From Streptomyces avermitilis MA-4680 = NBRC 14893 (GTDB lineage Bacteria; Actinomycetota; Actinomycetes; Streptomycetales; Streptomycetaceae): a stretch of 64,000 nucleotides of DNA. Shown in pieces: positions 11,943 to 19,733 of the stretch. Location of the stretch: the NCBI RefSeq assembly GCF_000009765.2, contig NC_003155.5, forward strand, positions 7,688,001 to 7,752,000, given 5' to 3'. The position numbers were made by a program, and so were the translations under genes. Numbering within the stretch: the first letter of the stretch is position 1; every line of letters starts with the position of its first letter. The notes beneath the pieces were generated by a model. The model was not told the DNA's origin and did not search any database. It worked only from the letters and a program-made list of their open reading frames with translations.

Positions 11943-12668
11943 ATGGCTGAGCAGCGGCGCGACGGGCGGGATGCGGGGGGCGTGCGGGAGCACCCCCAGG
12001 AGCGGCGCGAGGAGGGGCAGCGGGACGAGGTGGCCCGGGCCTGGGACGACCTCGTGGCCACCGCCCGCCGCACGGTGTCCGACGGTCTGGTCGTCGGCAC
12101 GTCGGGCAATGTCTCCGTGCGCGTGGGGGACACCGTCCTGGTCACACCCACGGGAGTGCCCTACGAGCGGCTGACGCCCGCCGATGTCGTGGGCGTCGGC
12201 CTCGACGGCCGGCAGGTGCTCGGTTCGCTGGTCCCGACGAGCGAACTGCCCATGCATCTGGCGGTCTACCGCACCACCGACGCGCGCGCCGTCGTCCACA
12301 CGCACGCCGTGCACGCCACGGCCGTGTCGACGCTCGTACCGGAGCTGCCGCTGATCCACTACATGGCGGGCGCGCTCGGCGGGCCGGTCCGGGTCGCCCC
12401 CTACGCGACGTACGGCACGCCACAGTTGGCCGAAAACATGCGACGGGCCCTCGAGGACCGCACGGCCTGCCTCCTCCAGAACCACGGCACGATCGCCTAC
12501 GGCGCGACCCTGCCCCAGGCGTACGACCGCACGGCCCAACTCGAGTGGATGTGCCGCGTATGGCTGACGGCGTCCTCGATACCGGGCCTGACCCCGACGC
12601 TCCTCACGGAGGAACAGGTGGCGGAGGCGGGGGAGCGCCTGCGGGGGTACGGGCAGCCGGGGCGGTAG
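11943..12668 (+). CDS. Class II aldolase/adducin family protein (fuculose-phosphate-aldolase-like)
   Basis: A 241-residue cytoplasmic protein. After a charged, poorly conserved N-terminus (about 30 residues) comes the class II aldolase fold: TSGNVSVR, the zinc-ligand stretch VVHTHAVHATA, and a later LLQNHGTIAYG with the third histidine. The family contains L-fuculose-1-phosphate and L-ribulose-phosphate aldolases/epimerases and methylthioribulose-phosphate dehydratase; the substrate cannot be told here. It stands alone, divergent from the GH25 gene. The ATG at 11943 is preceded by CAGGAT-N6 and no ribosome-binding site, suggesting a leaderless message. Confidence 0.85.
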   Translation: MAEQRRDGRDAGGVREHPQERREEGQRDEVARAWDDLVATARRTVSDGLVVGTSGNVSVRVGDTVLVTPTGVPYERLTPADVVGVGLDGRQVLGSLVPTSELPMHLAVYRTTDARAVVHTHAVHATAVSTLVPELPLIHYMAGALGGPVRVAPYATYGTPQLAENMRRALEDRTACLLQNHGTIAYGATLPQAYDRTAQLEWMCRVWLTASSIPGLTPTLLTEEQVAEAGERLRGYGQPGR

Positions 12669-12864
12669 CGCGGGCGCCGGGATCGCACCGCGGGGACGGC
12701 GCGGTCCTGGCCGGGCGGCGCCGCGGACCCCGCCGGCGCATGCCGGTTCGGTGGCGGGGTACCCGGCGCGGCACGGGAAACAACACCTCCGAACCCGGCA
12801 GGGAGCCTCGCCCCGAGCCGTCCTCCGGCTGGCCGGTGGCGGACTCCGCAAGGAGACTGAATCC

Positions 12865-13992
12865 GTGCGCACAGTCAAAGCGACGGCCGCCGCCGTCACC
12901 GTAGCCATAGCAGCCGGCGCGGCCGGTGTCGCCGCCGGCCGGTTCGCCAGCGACGCCGCGCTCAAGGCGCCGCCGGGCAGACCGCTGCCCACCGAACCCC
13001 GCCTCACCGTGCACTCCACGGCCGCGGGCCAGATCACGCTCACCCGCGCCCTGGCCTCCCAACGGCCCGGCACCTACGGCATCTCCGGCGACGGCTCCCA
13101 CGCGGTCGTCGGTCCGGTCCTCGCCGCCGCTCCCCACTCCGCCGACACGGTCGTACGCCGCCTGGAACGCGTCACCCACGGCACCCTGGAGCCCGGCGAC
13201 AAGGTCTGGCTGACACCGAACGTGCACATCGGCAACCCCAGCTCCGCCCTCGGCCTCGAGCACGCCGACGTCGACATCCCCGGCGAGCTCGGCCCCTTGC
13301 CCGCCTGGTTCGTACCCGGCGTCCGCGACACCTGGGTGATCACCGTGCACGGCCTCGGCGCCACCCGCGAACACCCCATGAACGTCATGGGGTTCCTGAA
13401 CCGCCACCACTTCCCGGTGCTCGACCTCGCCTACCGCGGCGACCTCGGCGCGCCCCGCCCCCAGGACGGCCTGAACCACCTCGGCGAGACCGAGTGGCGC
13501 GACCTGGACGCGGCCATCCGCTACGCCGTGCGCTACGGCGCCGAGCGGGTCGTCCTGCACGGCTGGTCCACCGGCGCCACCATGGCCCTGCGCGCCGCCG
13601 CGCACTCCGGGCTGCGCGAGCGGATCTCCGGGCTCATGCTGGACTCGCCCGTACTCAGCTGGGAGACCACCGTGCGCACCCTCGCCGCGGCCCGTCGCAC
13701 CCCCGGCGCGCTGCTGCCGCTCGCCGTCCGCGCCGCCCAGGGCCGCACCGGGCTGCACGGCGACCGCATCCAGGTGGCCGCCGACCCCCAGCACCTCCAG
13801 GCGCCGGTGCTGATCTTCCACGGTCCGGGCGACACCGTCGCCCCCTGGGGCCTCTCGCGCCGTCTGGCCGACAGCCGCCCCAATCTGGTCACCCTCCACA
13901 CGGTCACCAACGCCCCGCACGGAGCCATGTGGAACGCCGACCCCGGAGTGTACGAAGAGGCCATGCGCCGCTTCCTCACCCCCTTGATGTAG
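12865..13992 (+). CDS. Exported or membrane-anchored alpha/beta-hydrolase
   Basis: A 375-residue protein starting at GTG 12865 with an AGGAG ribosome-binding site nine bases upstream. Residues about 5-25 form one hydrophobic segment (signal peptide or anchor, no lipobox Cys seen). The hydrolase domain has an oxyanion-type HGLGATREHP loop, the nucleophile elbow GWSTG inside VLHGWSTGATMAL, a C-terminal Asp region (FHGPGDTVAP) and the likely catalytic His in NAPHGAMW. This is the prolyl-oligopeptidase/lipase-type arrangement used by many extracellular esterases; substrate unknown. The 196 bases upstream of it contain no other gene. Confidence 0.82.
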   Translation: MRTVKATAAAVTVAIAAGAAGVAAGRFASDAALKAPPGRPLPTEPRLTVHSTAAGQITLTRALASQRPGTYGISGDGSHAVVGPVLAAAPHSADTVVRRLERVTHGTLEPGDKVWLTPNVHIGNPSSALGLEHADVDIPGELGPLPAWFVPGVRDTWVITVHGLGATREHPMNVMGFLNRHHFPVLDLAYRGDLGAPRPQDGLNHLGETEWRDLDAAIRYAVRYGAERVVLHGWSTGATMALRAAAHSGLRERISGLMLDSPVLSWETTVRTLAAARRTPGALLPLAVRAAQGRTGLHGDRIQVAADPQHLQAPVLIFHGPGDTVAPWGLSRRLADSRPNLVTLHTVTNAPHGAMWNADPGVYEEAMRRFLTPLM

Positions 13993-14006
13993 GCACACCT
14001 CCGACA

Positions 14007-14023
14007 GCCCCTCGCAAAGGGGC
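14007..14023 (+). terminator. Short hairpin after the alpha/beta-hydrolase gene
   Basis: GCCCCT, five-base loop, AGGGGC, followed by an A-containing stretch, 14 bases after the stop codon. It is a plausible but short terminator. Confidence 0.4.
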
Positions 14024-14152
14024 AAAGCCGCTTCCGGTTCGGGTTTCACCAAGTGCTCCCTCACCCGTCTCGAGCGCCTGCCCAGACCTGTCCATTGGCC
14101 ACCCCTGTCGCCCCCCGTGACATTCCGTTTGGGTTTTCGGACCGTCAACCGG

Positions 14153-14158
14153 AAGACT
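14153..14158 (+). promoter_or_regulatory. Candidate leaderless -10 element (AAGACT)
   Basis: AAGACT lies exactly six bases before the GTG at 14165. The same geometry recurs at 17300 and 57145 with the same AGACT core, supporting 14165 as start rather than the GTG at 14117. Confidence 0.45.
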
Positions 14159-14164
14159 GCACCC

Positions 14165-15607
14165 GTGACGTCCCGTAACCCGCGCGACTCCAGGCTCCGA
14201 CTCGTCCGCCCGCGGCCCCTGGCCGCAGCCTCCCGAGCGGTGACCCAGCGCCGCACGCGCCGCCCGGCACCCCGGCCGCCGGAGGGCACCCCTCCGCCCG
14301 CGGAACTGGCCCGCATGGCACGCACCGGCCTCGCCGACGCGGCCCGTGTCGCCCGCTGGGCCGACGCCGCGCTCCGCCCGGGGCACGGCGTAGGGCCCTC
14401 CGACGGCAGGGGCACCCTCTCCGACACCACCGCCGAACGGGCCGCCGCCGATCTGGGCCTGACCCCGGCTCAGGTCCGTGCCGACTGGGACACCGCACGC
14501 CTCGCGGGCCTCGTCGAGGTGCACGGCGACAGTGCCCGCCCCGGCTGGCGGCTGCGCGCGTGGAACCGCGACGACAGCGCCGTACTGCGCGGCTGGGTCG
14601 CCCTTTTCGACGCCTGGTCGCTCGCCTACCCGGAACCCGAGGAGCACGAGCACGCCGCCGTCGCCGAGGTCGTCTCCGCGATGCCGCAGGTGCTCTCCTT
14701 CCTCCAGCTGTCGGCGGGCCCCGTCCCCTTCGAGCAACTCCTCGACCTGCTCGACCAGCGGGTCACCGAGCTGCGCACGGAACGCTGCGAGGTCCCGTAC
14801 GGCCCCCAGGCGGAGCCCGTCGAGGTCCCCGCGGGGCGTTCCGGCGGTGTCTTCGGCATCCCCGGTGAGCGCCTCGCCGAGGACACCCCGCTCTCCCCCC
14901 TCCTCGACTGGGCCCTGCACGCCCTCGCCTCCGTGGGCGCGCTCACCTGCGCCGACGGGCAGGCCACGCTCACCCCGCTCGGCAGTTGGGCGGTGTGGGT
15001 CAAGCTGGAGCAGATCTGCGTGGCCGCGCAGAGCCCCGCCGGGAACATCGAGCAGAACGCGGAGGACATGCTCCGCGGCTGTGCCCAGCTGCGCCCGAAC
15101 GCCGCCCGTGCCGAGTACCGCGCCTGGCTCGCCGCCCGCACCGTCGGCAGCGCCGTCACCGAGCTCCTCGACGCGGCCCGCGGCGACGACGCCCTCCTGC
15201 GCGGCCTCGCCTTCGAGGCGCTGCGCGTGGTCGGCGCTCCCGCCGAGCCCGATGTGCGCGCCGTGGCCGAGGCCACCCCGCTGCGCCCGTACGCCCTGCT
15301 GTGGCTCGCGGAGCACGACGGTCACGACCCCGAGGACGCCCACGAGGTGCTCACCCGCGAGGAGTCCACCTGGCTGTGGGTGGACACCGCGGCGGCCGTC
15401 GCCGACCACGGCGAAGCCCCGCTCCTCGTGCGCCACCTGGAGTCCGCGGTACAGCCCACCGTGCCGGCGCTCCTCGACGAGGTACGCGCGGTCGGGCACC
15501 CCCGCACCGTGCAGGTCCTGGTCGCGCTCGCCGCCGCCCACCCCGATCCGGCACTCGCCAGGGCAGTCCGCCGTGCGGCCTTCCAGGTGCACACGGGCGG
15601 GAGCTAG
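14165..15607 (+). CDS. Conserved hypothetical protein with HEAT-like C-terminus
   Basis: A 480-residue cytoplasmic protein that I do not recognise beyond being Streptomyces-like. The first 45 residues are basic and Pro-rich; the middle (about residues 90-130) resembles a winged-helix-like segment (AAADLGLTPAQVRADWDTA then LAGLVEVHG), and the last 150 residues are helical, rich in Ala/Leu/Glu, ending with a HEAT-repeat-like pair (VGHPRTVQVLVALAAAHPDP). No enzyme motif is visible. GTG 14165 is preferred because of the AAGACT-N6 promoter pattern; GTG 14117 is the alternative. Confidence 0.7.
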   Translation: MTSRNPRDSRLRLVRPRPLAAASRAVTQRRTRRPAPRPPEGTPPPAELARMARTGLADAARVARWADAALRPGHGVGPSDGRGTLSDTTAERAAADLGLTPAQVRADWDTARLAGLVEVHGDSARPGWRLRAWNRDDSAVLRGWVALFDAWSLAYPEPEEHEHAAVAEVVSAMPQVLSFLQLSAGPVPFEQLLDLLDQRVTELRTERCEVPYGPQAEPVEVPAGRSGGVFGIPGERLAEDTPLSPLLDWALHALASVGALTCADGQATLTPLGSWAVWVKLEQICVAAQSPAGNIEQNAEDMLRGCAQLRPNAARAEYRAWLAARTVGSAVTELLDAARGDDALLRGLAFEALRVVGAPAEPDVRAVAEATPLRPYALLWLAEHDGHDPEDAHEVLTREESTWLWVDTAAAVADHGEAPLLVRHLESAVQPTVPALLDEVRAVGHPRTVQVLVALAAAHPDPALARAVRRAAFQVHTGGS

Positions 15608-15658
15608 CCCAGGATCCGGCCTGGTCCCCAAGACGCGCCCTGGTCGCCCGGGGGAGCG

Positions 15659-16072
15659 TCAGCCCTGTATCTCGGGGGCGTACGTGCCGAAGCTCCAGAT
15701 GTTGCCCTCGGCGTCCCGGGCCATGTAGTCCCGCGAGCCGTAGTCCTGGTCCGTCGGGGGCATCAGGATCTCCGCGCCGTGGTCCACGGCGCGCCGGTGG
15801 TGGGCGTCGACGTCGTCCACCACGACGTACACCCCGCAGGGGCCCGCGTTCTTCATCGCCTCGTCGAAGCGGCCGCCGCGGCCCTTCGAGCCGAGCATGA
15901 CCGCGCCGTTGCCCTGCACCAGCTCGGCGTGCATCACCGAGCCGTCCTCGCCCTCGTACACCGACAGCTCCGTGAAGCCGAAGGCCTCCGTGAGCTGCTT
16001 GATCGCCGCCTTCGCGTCCGCGTACAGCAACGACGGACAGATACTCGGACGCCCGCTGTCCATGCCTGCCAT
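15659..16072 (-). CDS. VOC (glyoxalase/bleomycin-resistance fold) family protein, PhnB-like
   Basis: A 137-residue protein with two beta-alpha-beta-beta-beta modules: the first around CPSLLYADAKAAIKQLTEAFGF, the second around VYVVVDDVDAHHRRAVDHGAE and ending RDYMARDAEGNIWSFGTY. This is the vicinal-oxygen-chelate fold; members bind metals or small molecules, and function cannot be predicted. ATG 16072 is chosen because AAGGGG lies at a proper distance; a GTG at 16081 would overlap that site. Confidence 0.8.
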   Translation of the reverse strand: MAGMDSGRPSICPSLLYADAKAAIKQLTEAFGFTELSVYEGEDGSVMHAELVQGNGAVMLGSKGRGGRFDEAMKNAGPCGVYVVVDDVDAHHRRAVDHGAEILMPPTDQDYGSRDYMARDAEGNIWSFGTYAPEIQG

Positions 16073-16154
16073 GCCGATCACCCCTTATCGCCTCGTCGCC
16101 GGAATGTGACCCGCCACACAGTGTGGCATCGGGCACTGACAACGCGGCCCCGGG

Positions 16155-16210
16155 CGAAGGACCGAAGGACCGAAGGACCGAAGGGTCGAAGGACCGAACG
16201 GCCGAACGGA
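16155..16210. repeat. Octanucleotide tandem repeat CGAAGGAC, about seven copies
   Basis: Seven consecutive 8-base units starting at 16155; three or four are exact CGAAGGAC and the rest differ at one to three bases (CGAAGGGT, CGAACGGC, CGAACGGA). It lies in the spacer between the divergent VOC gene and the small proline-rich frame. Confidence 0.8.
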
Positions 16211-16307
16211 GGACGCACCCGGGCCCGCCCGCCGTGTCACGGCAGCCGTCCGCCGTACCCGCGCCTACGCTCCGCCTGGTCCGTGGGCAGCGCTTTGAGG
16301 GGGCGAG

Positions 16308-16532
16308 GTGGTCGCTTTGCCGACCGGGACGACGGGGGAGGGCCCCGGCGACCAGCGCTACGCGGCCCTCACCGACGGCCGGCCCGCAGCGTCCCGCGCC
16401 GACAGCCGGCCCACCGCCCCCACCGCCCACGCGCGCACGCCGGCCCCGCGCGCCCCGCGAACCCGCAGGCCGAGCACCCCGCGACCCGCACAGCCGAGCG
16501 CCCCGCGAACACCGAAGCCGCGTGGACTGTGA
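16308..16532 (+). CDS. Small Pro/Arg/Ala-rich hypothetical protein
   Basis: A 74-residue frame starting at GTG 16308, preceded by a purine-rich GAGGGGGCGAG. The first 25 residues (starting MVALPTGTTGEGPGDQRY) look like ordinary protein; the rest is a low-complexity Pro/Arg/Ala tail with TP and RP pairs. Its TGA overlaps the GTG of the next gene by four bases (GTGA), which argues for real translation and coupling. No function is known and a shadow frame cannot be ruled out. Confidence 0.5.
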   Translation: MVALPTGTTGEGPGDQRYAALTDGRPAASRADSRPTAPTAHARTPAPRAPRTRRPSTPRPAQPSAPRTPKPRGL

Positions 16533-17302
16533 ACGCCTCTCCCCGCCCCCGCCTCCCCACCGACCCCCTGCCCCCGCCCCACTTCCGCCGTCTCCACCGC
16601 CTCCTGCCCACCGCCCTCGCGCTCCTGCTCGGCGCCTCCCTCCTCGCCGCGGTCCACCACGCCCGCCCCGCCCCCTACGGAGATCGCCTCACCGTCCACG
16701 CGCGCGTGGCGCCCGCCGTGGAGCCCAGGTTGCGTATGCGAGGGGCCGCCGTCGAGGCGTACGGCGGCCGCGGCGGCTCGGTTCACTGGACCTACGCGCG
16801 GGCGGGGCGTCGACCGCTCGCCGTGCTCCCCGCGCGCGGGGACGCCATCGCACTGTGGGACGACGGCCTGGTGACCGCCACCGACGCCACCGGCGTCCGC
16901 TGGCACCGCGCCCTGCCCGCGGCCGCGGACTGGCTGGCGGCCCACGGCGGAGCCGGGGTCCTGCGGATGCTCGATCCGGGCACCCGCATGCTCGCCGTCG
17001 TCACCCCGCACCGCATCGCCGCGTACCGTCTCGCCGACGGCGATCTGCGCTGGGTGCTGCCCGCCCGCCAGGGCTGCGCCTTCGCCCCCGCGCGCGCGGT
17101 GCACCGCGGCGGCGCCATCCTGATCGCGCAGCCCTGCCTCGCGGCAGACTCCTGGAGCGGCGAGATCGTCGCCGTGGACGACCTCGGCCCGATCGCCCCG
17201 CGCCGCACACCGCTGGGCAACGAATGGCAGGGCGAACGGCGGGGCGAGCATCACAGTGCCGAACACCCGCACACAGGAAATCTGGTTGCACGGCCCCGTT
17301 AG
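16529..17302 (+). CDS. Membrane-anchored PQQ-like beta-propeller fragment protein, hypothetical
   Basis: A 257-residue protein starting with a GTG that overlaps the preceding frame. Residues about 25-45 form one transmembrane or signal segment (LPTALALLLGASLLAAVHH). The remainder has repeated beta-like stretches of the PQQ/quinoprotein-propeller kind (VHWTYARAGRRPLAVLPARGDAIALWDDGLVTATDATG), ending in a disordered tail. It looks too short for a full eight-bladed propeller, perhaps four blades. Its stop codon is embedded in the -10 element of the ABC-F leader promoter. Function unknown. Confidence 0.7.
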   Translation: MNASPRPRLPTDPLPPPHFRRLHRLLPTALALLLGASLLAAVHHARPAPYGDRLTVHARVAPAVEPRLRMRGAAVEAYGGRGGSVHWTYARAGRRPLAVLPARGDAIALWDDGLVTATDATGVRWHRALPAAADWLAAHGGAGVLRMLDPGTRMLAVVTPHRIAAYRLADGDLRWVLPARQGCAFAPARAVHRGGAILIAQPCLAADSWSGEIVAVDDLGPIAPRRTPLGNEWQGERRGEHHSAEHPHTGNLVARPR

Positions 17303-17305
17303 ACT
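17300..17305 (+). promoter_or_regulatory. -10 element TAGACT of the leaderless ABC-F leader promoter
   Basis: TAGACT matches the TAnnnT -10 consensus and ends six bases before the ATG at 17312, so transcription should begin at that ATG. The first three bases are also the stop codon of the upstream gene. No convincing -35 element was seen at 17-18 bases. Confidence 0.55.
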
Positions 17306-17311
17306 TGGCCC

Positions 17312-17335
17312 ATGGCCATTCTCCTCGCGCATTAG
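17312..17335 (+). CDS. Seven-codon leader peptide MAILLAH upstream of the ABC-F gene
   Basis: ATG GCC ATT CTC CTC GCG CAT TAG: a complete short frame beginning exactly where a leaderless transcript from the TAGACT element would start, 58 bases before the ABC-F GTG. ABC-F translation factors and resistance proteins are often controlled by ribosome stalling on such leaders. The spacer can form alternative stems GGCG/CGCC (17338-17349) or GGCGGG/CCCGCC (17338-17368). Translation is inferred, not shown. Confidence 0.6.
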   Translation: MAILLAH

Positions 17336-17393
17336 ACGGCGGGAACGCCCTCAGCTGCCCACCCCGCCAATACTTCCGCCCTGGAGTCTGTCC

Positions 17394-18992
17394 GTGATCT
17401 CCGCCTCCGGTATCGAGCTGCGCGCCGGCGCCCGCATCCTCATCGAGTCCGCCACCTTCCGCATCGCCAAGGGCGACCGCATCGGCCTGGTCGGCCGCAA
17501 CGGCGCGGGCAAGACCACCCTCACCAAGGTCCTCGCCGGCGAGGGAGTCCCCGCCGGCGGCAACGTCACCCGCTCCGGCGAGGTCGGCTACCTCCCGCAG
17601 GACCCGCGCACCGGCGACCTGGACGTACTCGCCCGCGACCGCATCCTCTCCGCACGCGGCCTGGACACCCTGATCCGCAAGATGCGCGAGAACGAGCAGC
17701 GCATCGCGAACGGCTCGGGTGCCACGCGGGAGAAGGCGCTGCGGCAGTACGAGCGCCAGGAGACGGAGTTCCTCACCAAGGGCGGGTACTCCGCCGAGGC
17801 GGAGGCCGCCACCATCGCCGCCGCGCTCAACCTGCCCGACCGCGTGCTCGGCCAGCCCCTGCACACGCTCTCCGGTGGTCAGCGCCGCCGTGTCGAGCTG
17901 GCCCGCATTCTTTTCTCCGACGCGGACACGCTCCTCCTGGACGAGCCGACGAACCACCTCGACGCCGACTCGATCGTCTGGCTGCGCGACTACCTGAAGA
18001 CCTACCGTGGCGGCTTCATCGTGATCTCCCACGACGTCGACCTCGTCGAGACGGTCGTCAACAAGGTCTTCTACCTGGACGCCAACCGCTCCCAGATCGA
18101 CGTCTACAACATGGGCTGGAAGCTCTACCAGCAGCAGCGCGAGGCCGACGAGAAGCGCCGCAAGCGCGAGCGGCAGAACGCCGAGAAGAAGGCCGCCGCA
18201 CTCCACTCCCAGGCCGACAAGATGCGCGCCAAGGCCACCAAGACGGTCGCCGCGCAGAACATGGCCCGCCGCGCGGACAAGCTCCTCGCGGGCCTCGAGG
18301 CGGTGCGCCAGCAGGACAAGGTCGCCAAGCTCCGCTTCCCCGAGCCGTCGCCGTGCGGCAAGACCCCGCTCACGGCGGAGGGTCTGTCGAAGTCGTACGG
18401 ATCGCTGGAGATCTTCACCGACGTCGACCTGGCCATCGACAAGGGCTCCCGCGTCGTCATCCTCGGCCTCAACGGCGCCGGAAAGACGACGTTGCTCCGG
18501 CTCCTCGGCGGCGTGGAGACGCCCGACACCGGCGAGGTGGTCGAGGGACACGGCCTCAAGCTCGGCTACTACGCGCAGGAGCACGAGACCCTCGACCCCG
18601 AGCGCACGGTCCTCGAGAACATGCGCTCCGCCGCCCCCGACCTCGACCTGGTCGAGGTCCGCAAGACGCTCGGCTCGTTCCTCTTCTCCGGCGACGACGT
18701 CGACAAGCCGGCCGGCGTGCTGTCCGGCGGCGAGAAGACCCGCCTCGCACTCGCGACCCTGGTCGTCTCCTCGGCGAACGTCCTGCTCCTCGACGAGCCG
18801 ACCAACAACCTCGACCCGGCCAGCCGCGAGGAGATCCTCGGCGCGCTGCGCACCTACAAGGGCGCGGTCGTCCTCGTCACCCACGACGAGGGCGCCGTCG
18901 AGGCGCTCCAACCCGAGCGCATCATCCTGCTGCCCGACGGCGTCGAGGACCTCTGGGGCGCCGACTACGCCGACCTCGTGGCCCTCGCCTGA
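17394..18992 (+). CDS. ABC-F family ATPase (ribosome-associated, no membrane domain)
   Basis: A 532-residue soluble protein with two ABC nucleotide-binding domains in tandem. Domain 1: Walker A GRNGAGKTT (34-42), signature LSGGQRRRVELARIL, LDEPTNHLD. A linker rich in Lys/Arg/Glu with a coiled-coil character (DEKRRKRERQNAEKKAAALH) joins it to domain 2: Walker A GLNGAGKTT, LSGGEKTRLALATL, LDEPTNNLD. Such proteins bind the ribosomal E site and act in translation or antibiotic protection. GTG 17394 has GGAG seven bases upstream. The gene stands behind a 7-codon leader ORF, which suggests translation-sensing control. Confidence 0.95.
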   Translation: MISASGIELRAGARILIESATFRIAKGDRIGLVGRNGAGKTTLTKVLAGEGVPAGGNVTRSGEVGYLPQDPRTGDLDVLARDRILSARGLDTLIRKMRENEQRIANGSGATREKALRQYERQETEFLTKGGYSAEAEAATIAAALNLPDRVLGQPLHTLSGGQRRRVELARILFSDADTLLLDEPTNHLDADSIVWLRDYLKTYRGGFIVISHDVDLVETVVNKVFYLDANRSQIDVYNMGWKLYQQQREADEKRRKRERQNAEKKAAALHSQADKMRAKATKTVAAQNMARRADKLLAGLEAVRQQDKVAKLRFPEPSPCGKTPLTAEGLSKSYGSLEIFTDVDLAIDKGSRVVILGLNGAGKTTLLRLLGGVETPDTGEVVEGHGLKLGYYAQEHETLDPERTVLENMRSAAPDLDLVEVRKTLGSFLFSGDDVDKPAGVLSGGEKTRLALATLVVSSANVLLLDEPTNNLDPASREEILGALRTYKGAVVLVTHDEGAVEALQPERIILLPDGVEDLWGADYADLVALA

Positions 18993-19368
18993 CCGACCTG
19001 TAAGGGGTCACCCCACGGGTCACCCCCGCTTGATCGAATGAGTGATCCACTGCGTATGGATCATTCGGCCGATCCGTGATCCATCATCTGTGTGAGATCT
19101 CCTCGTACCGAGGTGTGCCCTACATCGATTTCGCGGCCGAGTCCTTTCATCCCGAGGGCTCGGCCGTCGCGCGTCGCTGACCTGGTGATTCACGGATGAA
19201 CCCGTTCGGCCGTACGGATGCCACCGGGCGGAACACCGGATTCCGCTCGTGGGGATGTGCTCCTGTCGTCAAAACCTTGTCTTACGGACCTTGCCGAATG
19301 GGTGGCCATGAAGCCCCCGAGGGGTGATCATGAGGAGACCAGAGCGCACTTCCCTTGAGGAGGCACGG
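18993..19368 (+). promoter_or_regulatory. Structured intergenic region with a GATC array before the Gbn-like gene
   Basis: There is no coding gene here. GATC occurs at 19032, 19044, 19059, 19071, 19078 and 19096, six copies in 68 bases, and again at 19326; chance expectation for a 4-mer is about one per 256 bases. Around them lie a hairpin CGAAT..GATCCA/TGGATC.ATTCG (19035-19067), a CCTCG-TAC-CGAGG stem (19101-19113) and a 10-bp stem GGCCGAGTCC/GGGCTCGGCC with one G-T pair (19135-19165). It probably contains the promoter and long leader of the next gene, and its binding sites for the encoded protein. Confidence 0.6.
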
Positions 19369-19590
19369 GTGGCCGAGACTCTGAAGAAGGGCAGCCGGGT
19401 GACCGGCGCCGCGCGCGACAAGCTCGCGGCAGACCTGAAGAAGAAGTACGACTCCGGTGCGAGCATCCGAGCGCTGGCCGAAGAAACCGGCCGCTCGTAT
19501 GGCTTCGTGCACCGGATGCTCAGCGAGTCGGGCGTCACGCTTCGTGGGCGTGGCGGTGCGACGCGGGGCAAGAAGGCCACTACGGCCTGA
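19369..19590 (+). CDS. gbn: Small helix-turn-helix nucleoid-associated protein, Gbn-like (SCO1839 type)
   Basis: A 73-residue, very basic protein: a Lys/Arg-rich N-terminus (TLKKGSRVTGAARDKLAADLKKKY), a helix-turn-helix (SGASIRALAEETGRSYGFVHRML) and a basic Gly/Arg/Lys tail. From memory it corresponds to S. coelicolor SCO1839, described as Gbn, a nucleoid-associated protein that recognises GATC and influences development; I am fairly but not fully sure of that link. GTG 19369 has an ideal GAGGAGG five bases upstream; the in-frame ATG at 19330 lacks comparable spacing. A terminator follows at 19621. Confidence 0.85.
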   Translation: MAETLKKGSRVTGAARDKLAADLKKKYDSGASIRALAEETGRSYGFVHRMLSESGVTLRGRGGATRGKKATTA

Positions 19591-19620
19591 GGCCGGCGCG
19601 GTCCATCGGCTTCGGTGGTG

Positions 19621-19652
19621 CCACCCGGTCGGTCGAGTGATCGACCGGGTGG
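19621..19652 (+). terminator. Hairpin terminator after the Gbn-like gene
   Basis: Perfect 11-bp arms CCACCCGGTCG and CGACCGGGTGG around a 10-base loop, 30 bases after the stop codon. Confidence 0.75.
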
Positions 19653-19733
19653 TTACTGTGCAGTCACTTACGGATGCGTGCTACTTCTCCGTGGCACCGC
19701 ATCCACGATGACCGCACCCATCGGAGGCGCCCC

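Noticed and set aside
12669..12864. A possible riboswitch before the alpha/beta-hydrolase
   Set aside because: The GC-rich leader has no conserved aptamer core that I recognise (not ydaO-like, not cobalamin).
19000..19025. Repeated GGGGTCACCCC/GGGTCACCCC as a terminator of the ABC-F gene
   Set aside because: The two copies are direct repeats, not an inverted pair, so they do not form one long stem; each alone has only a 4-bp arm.
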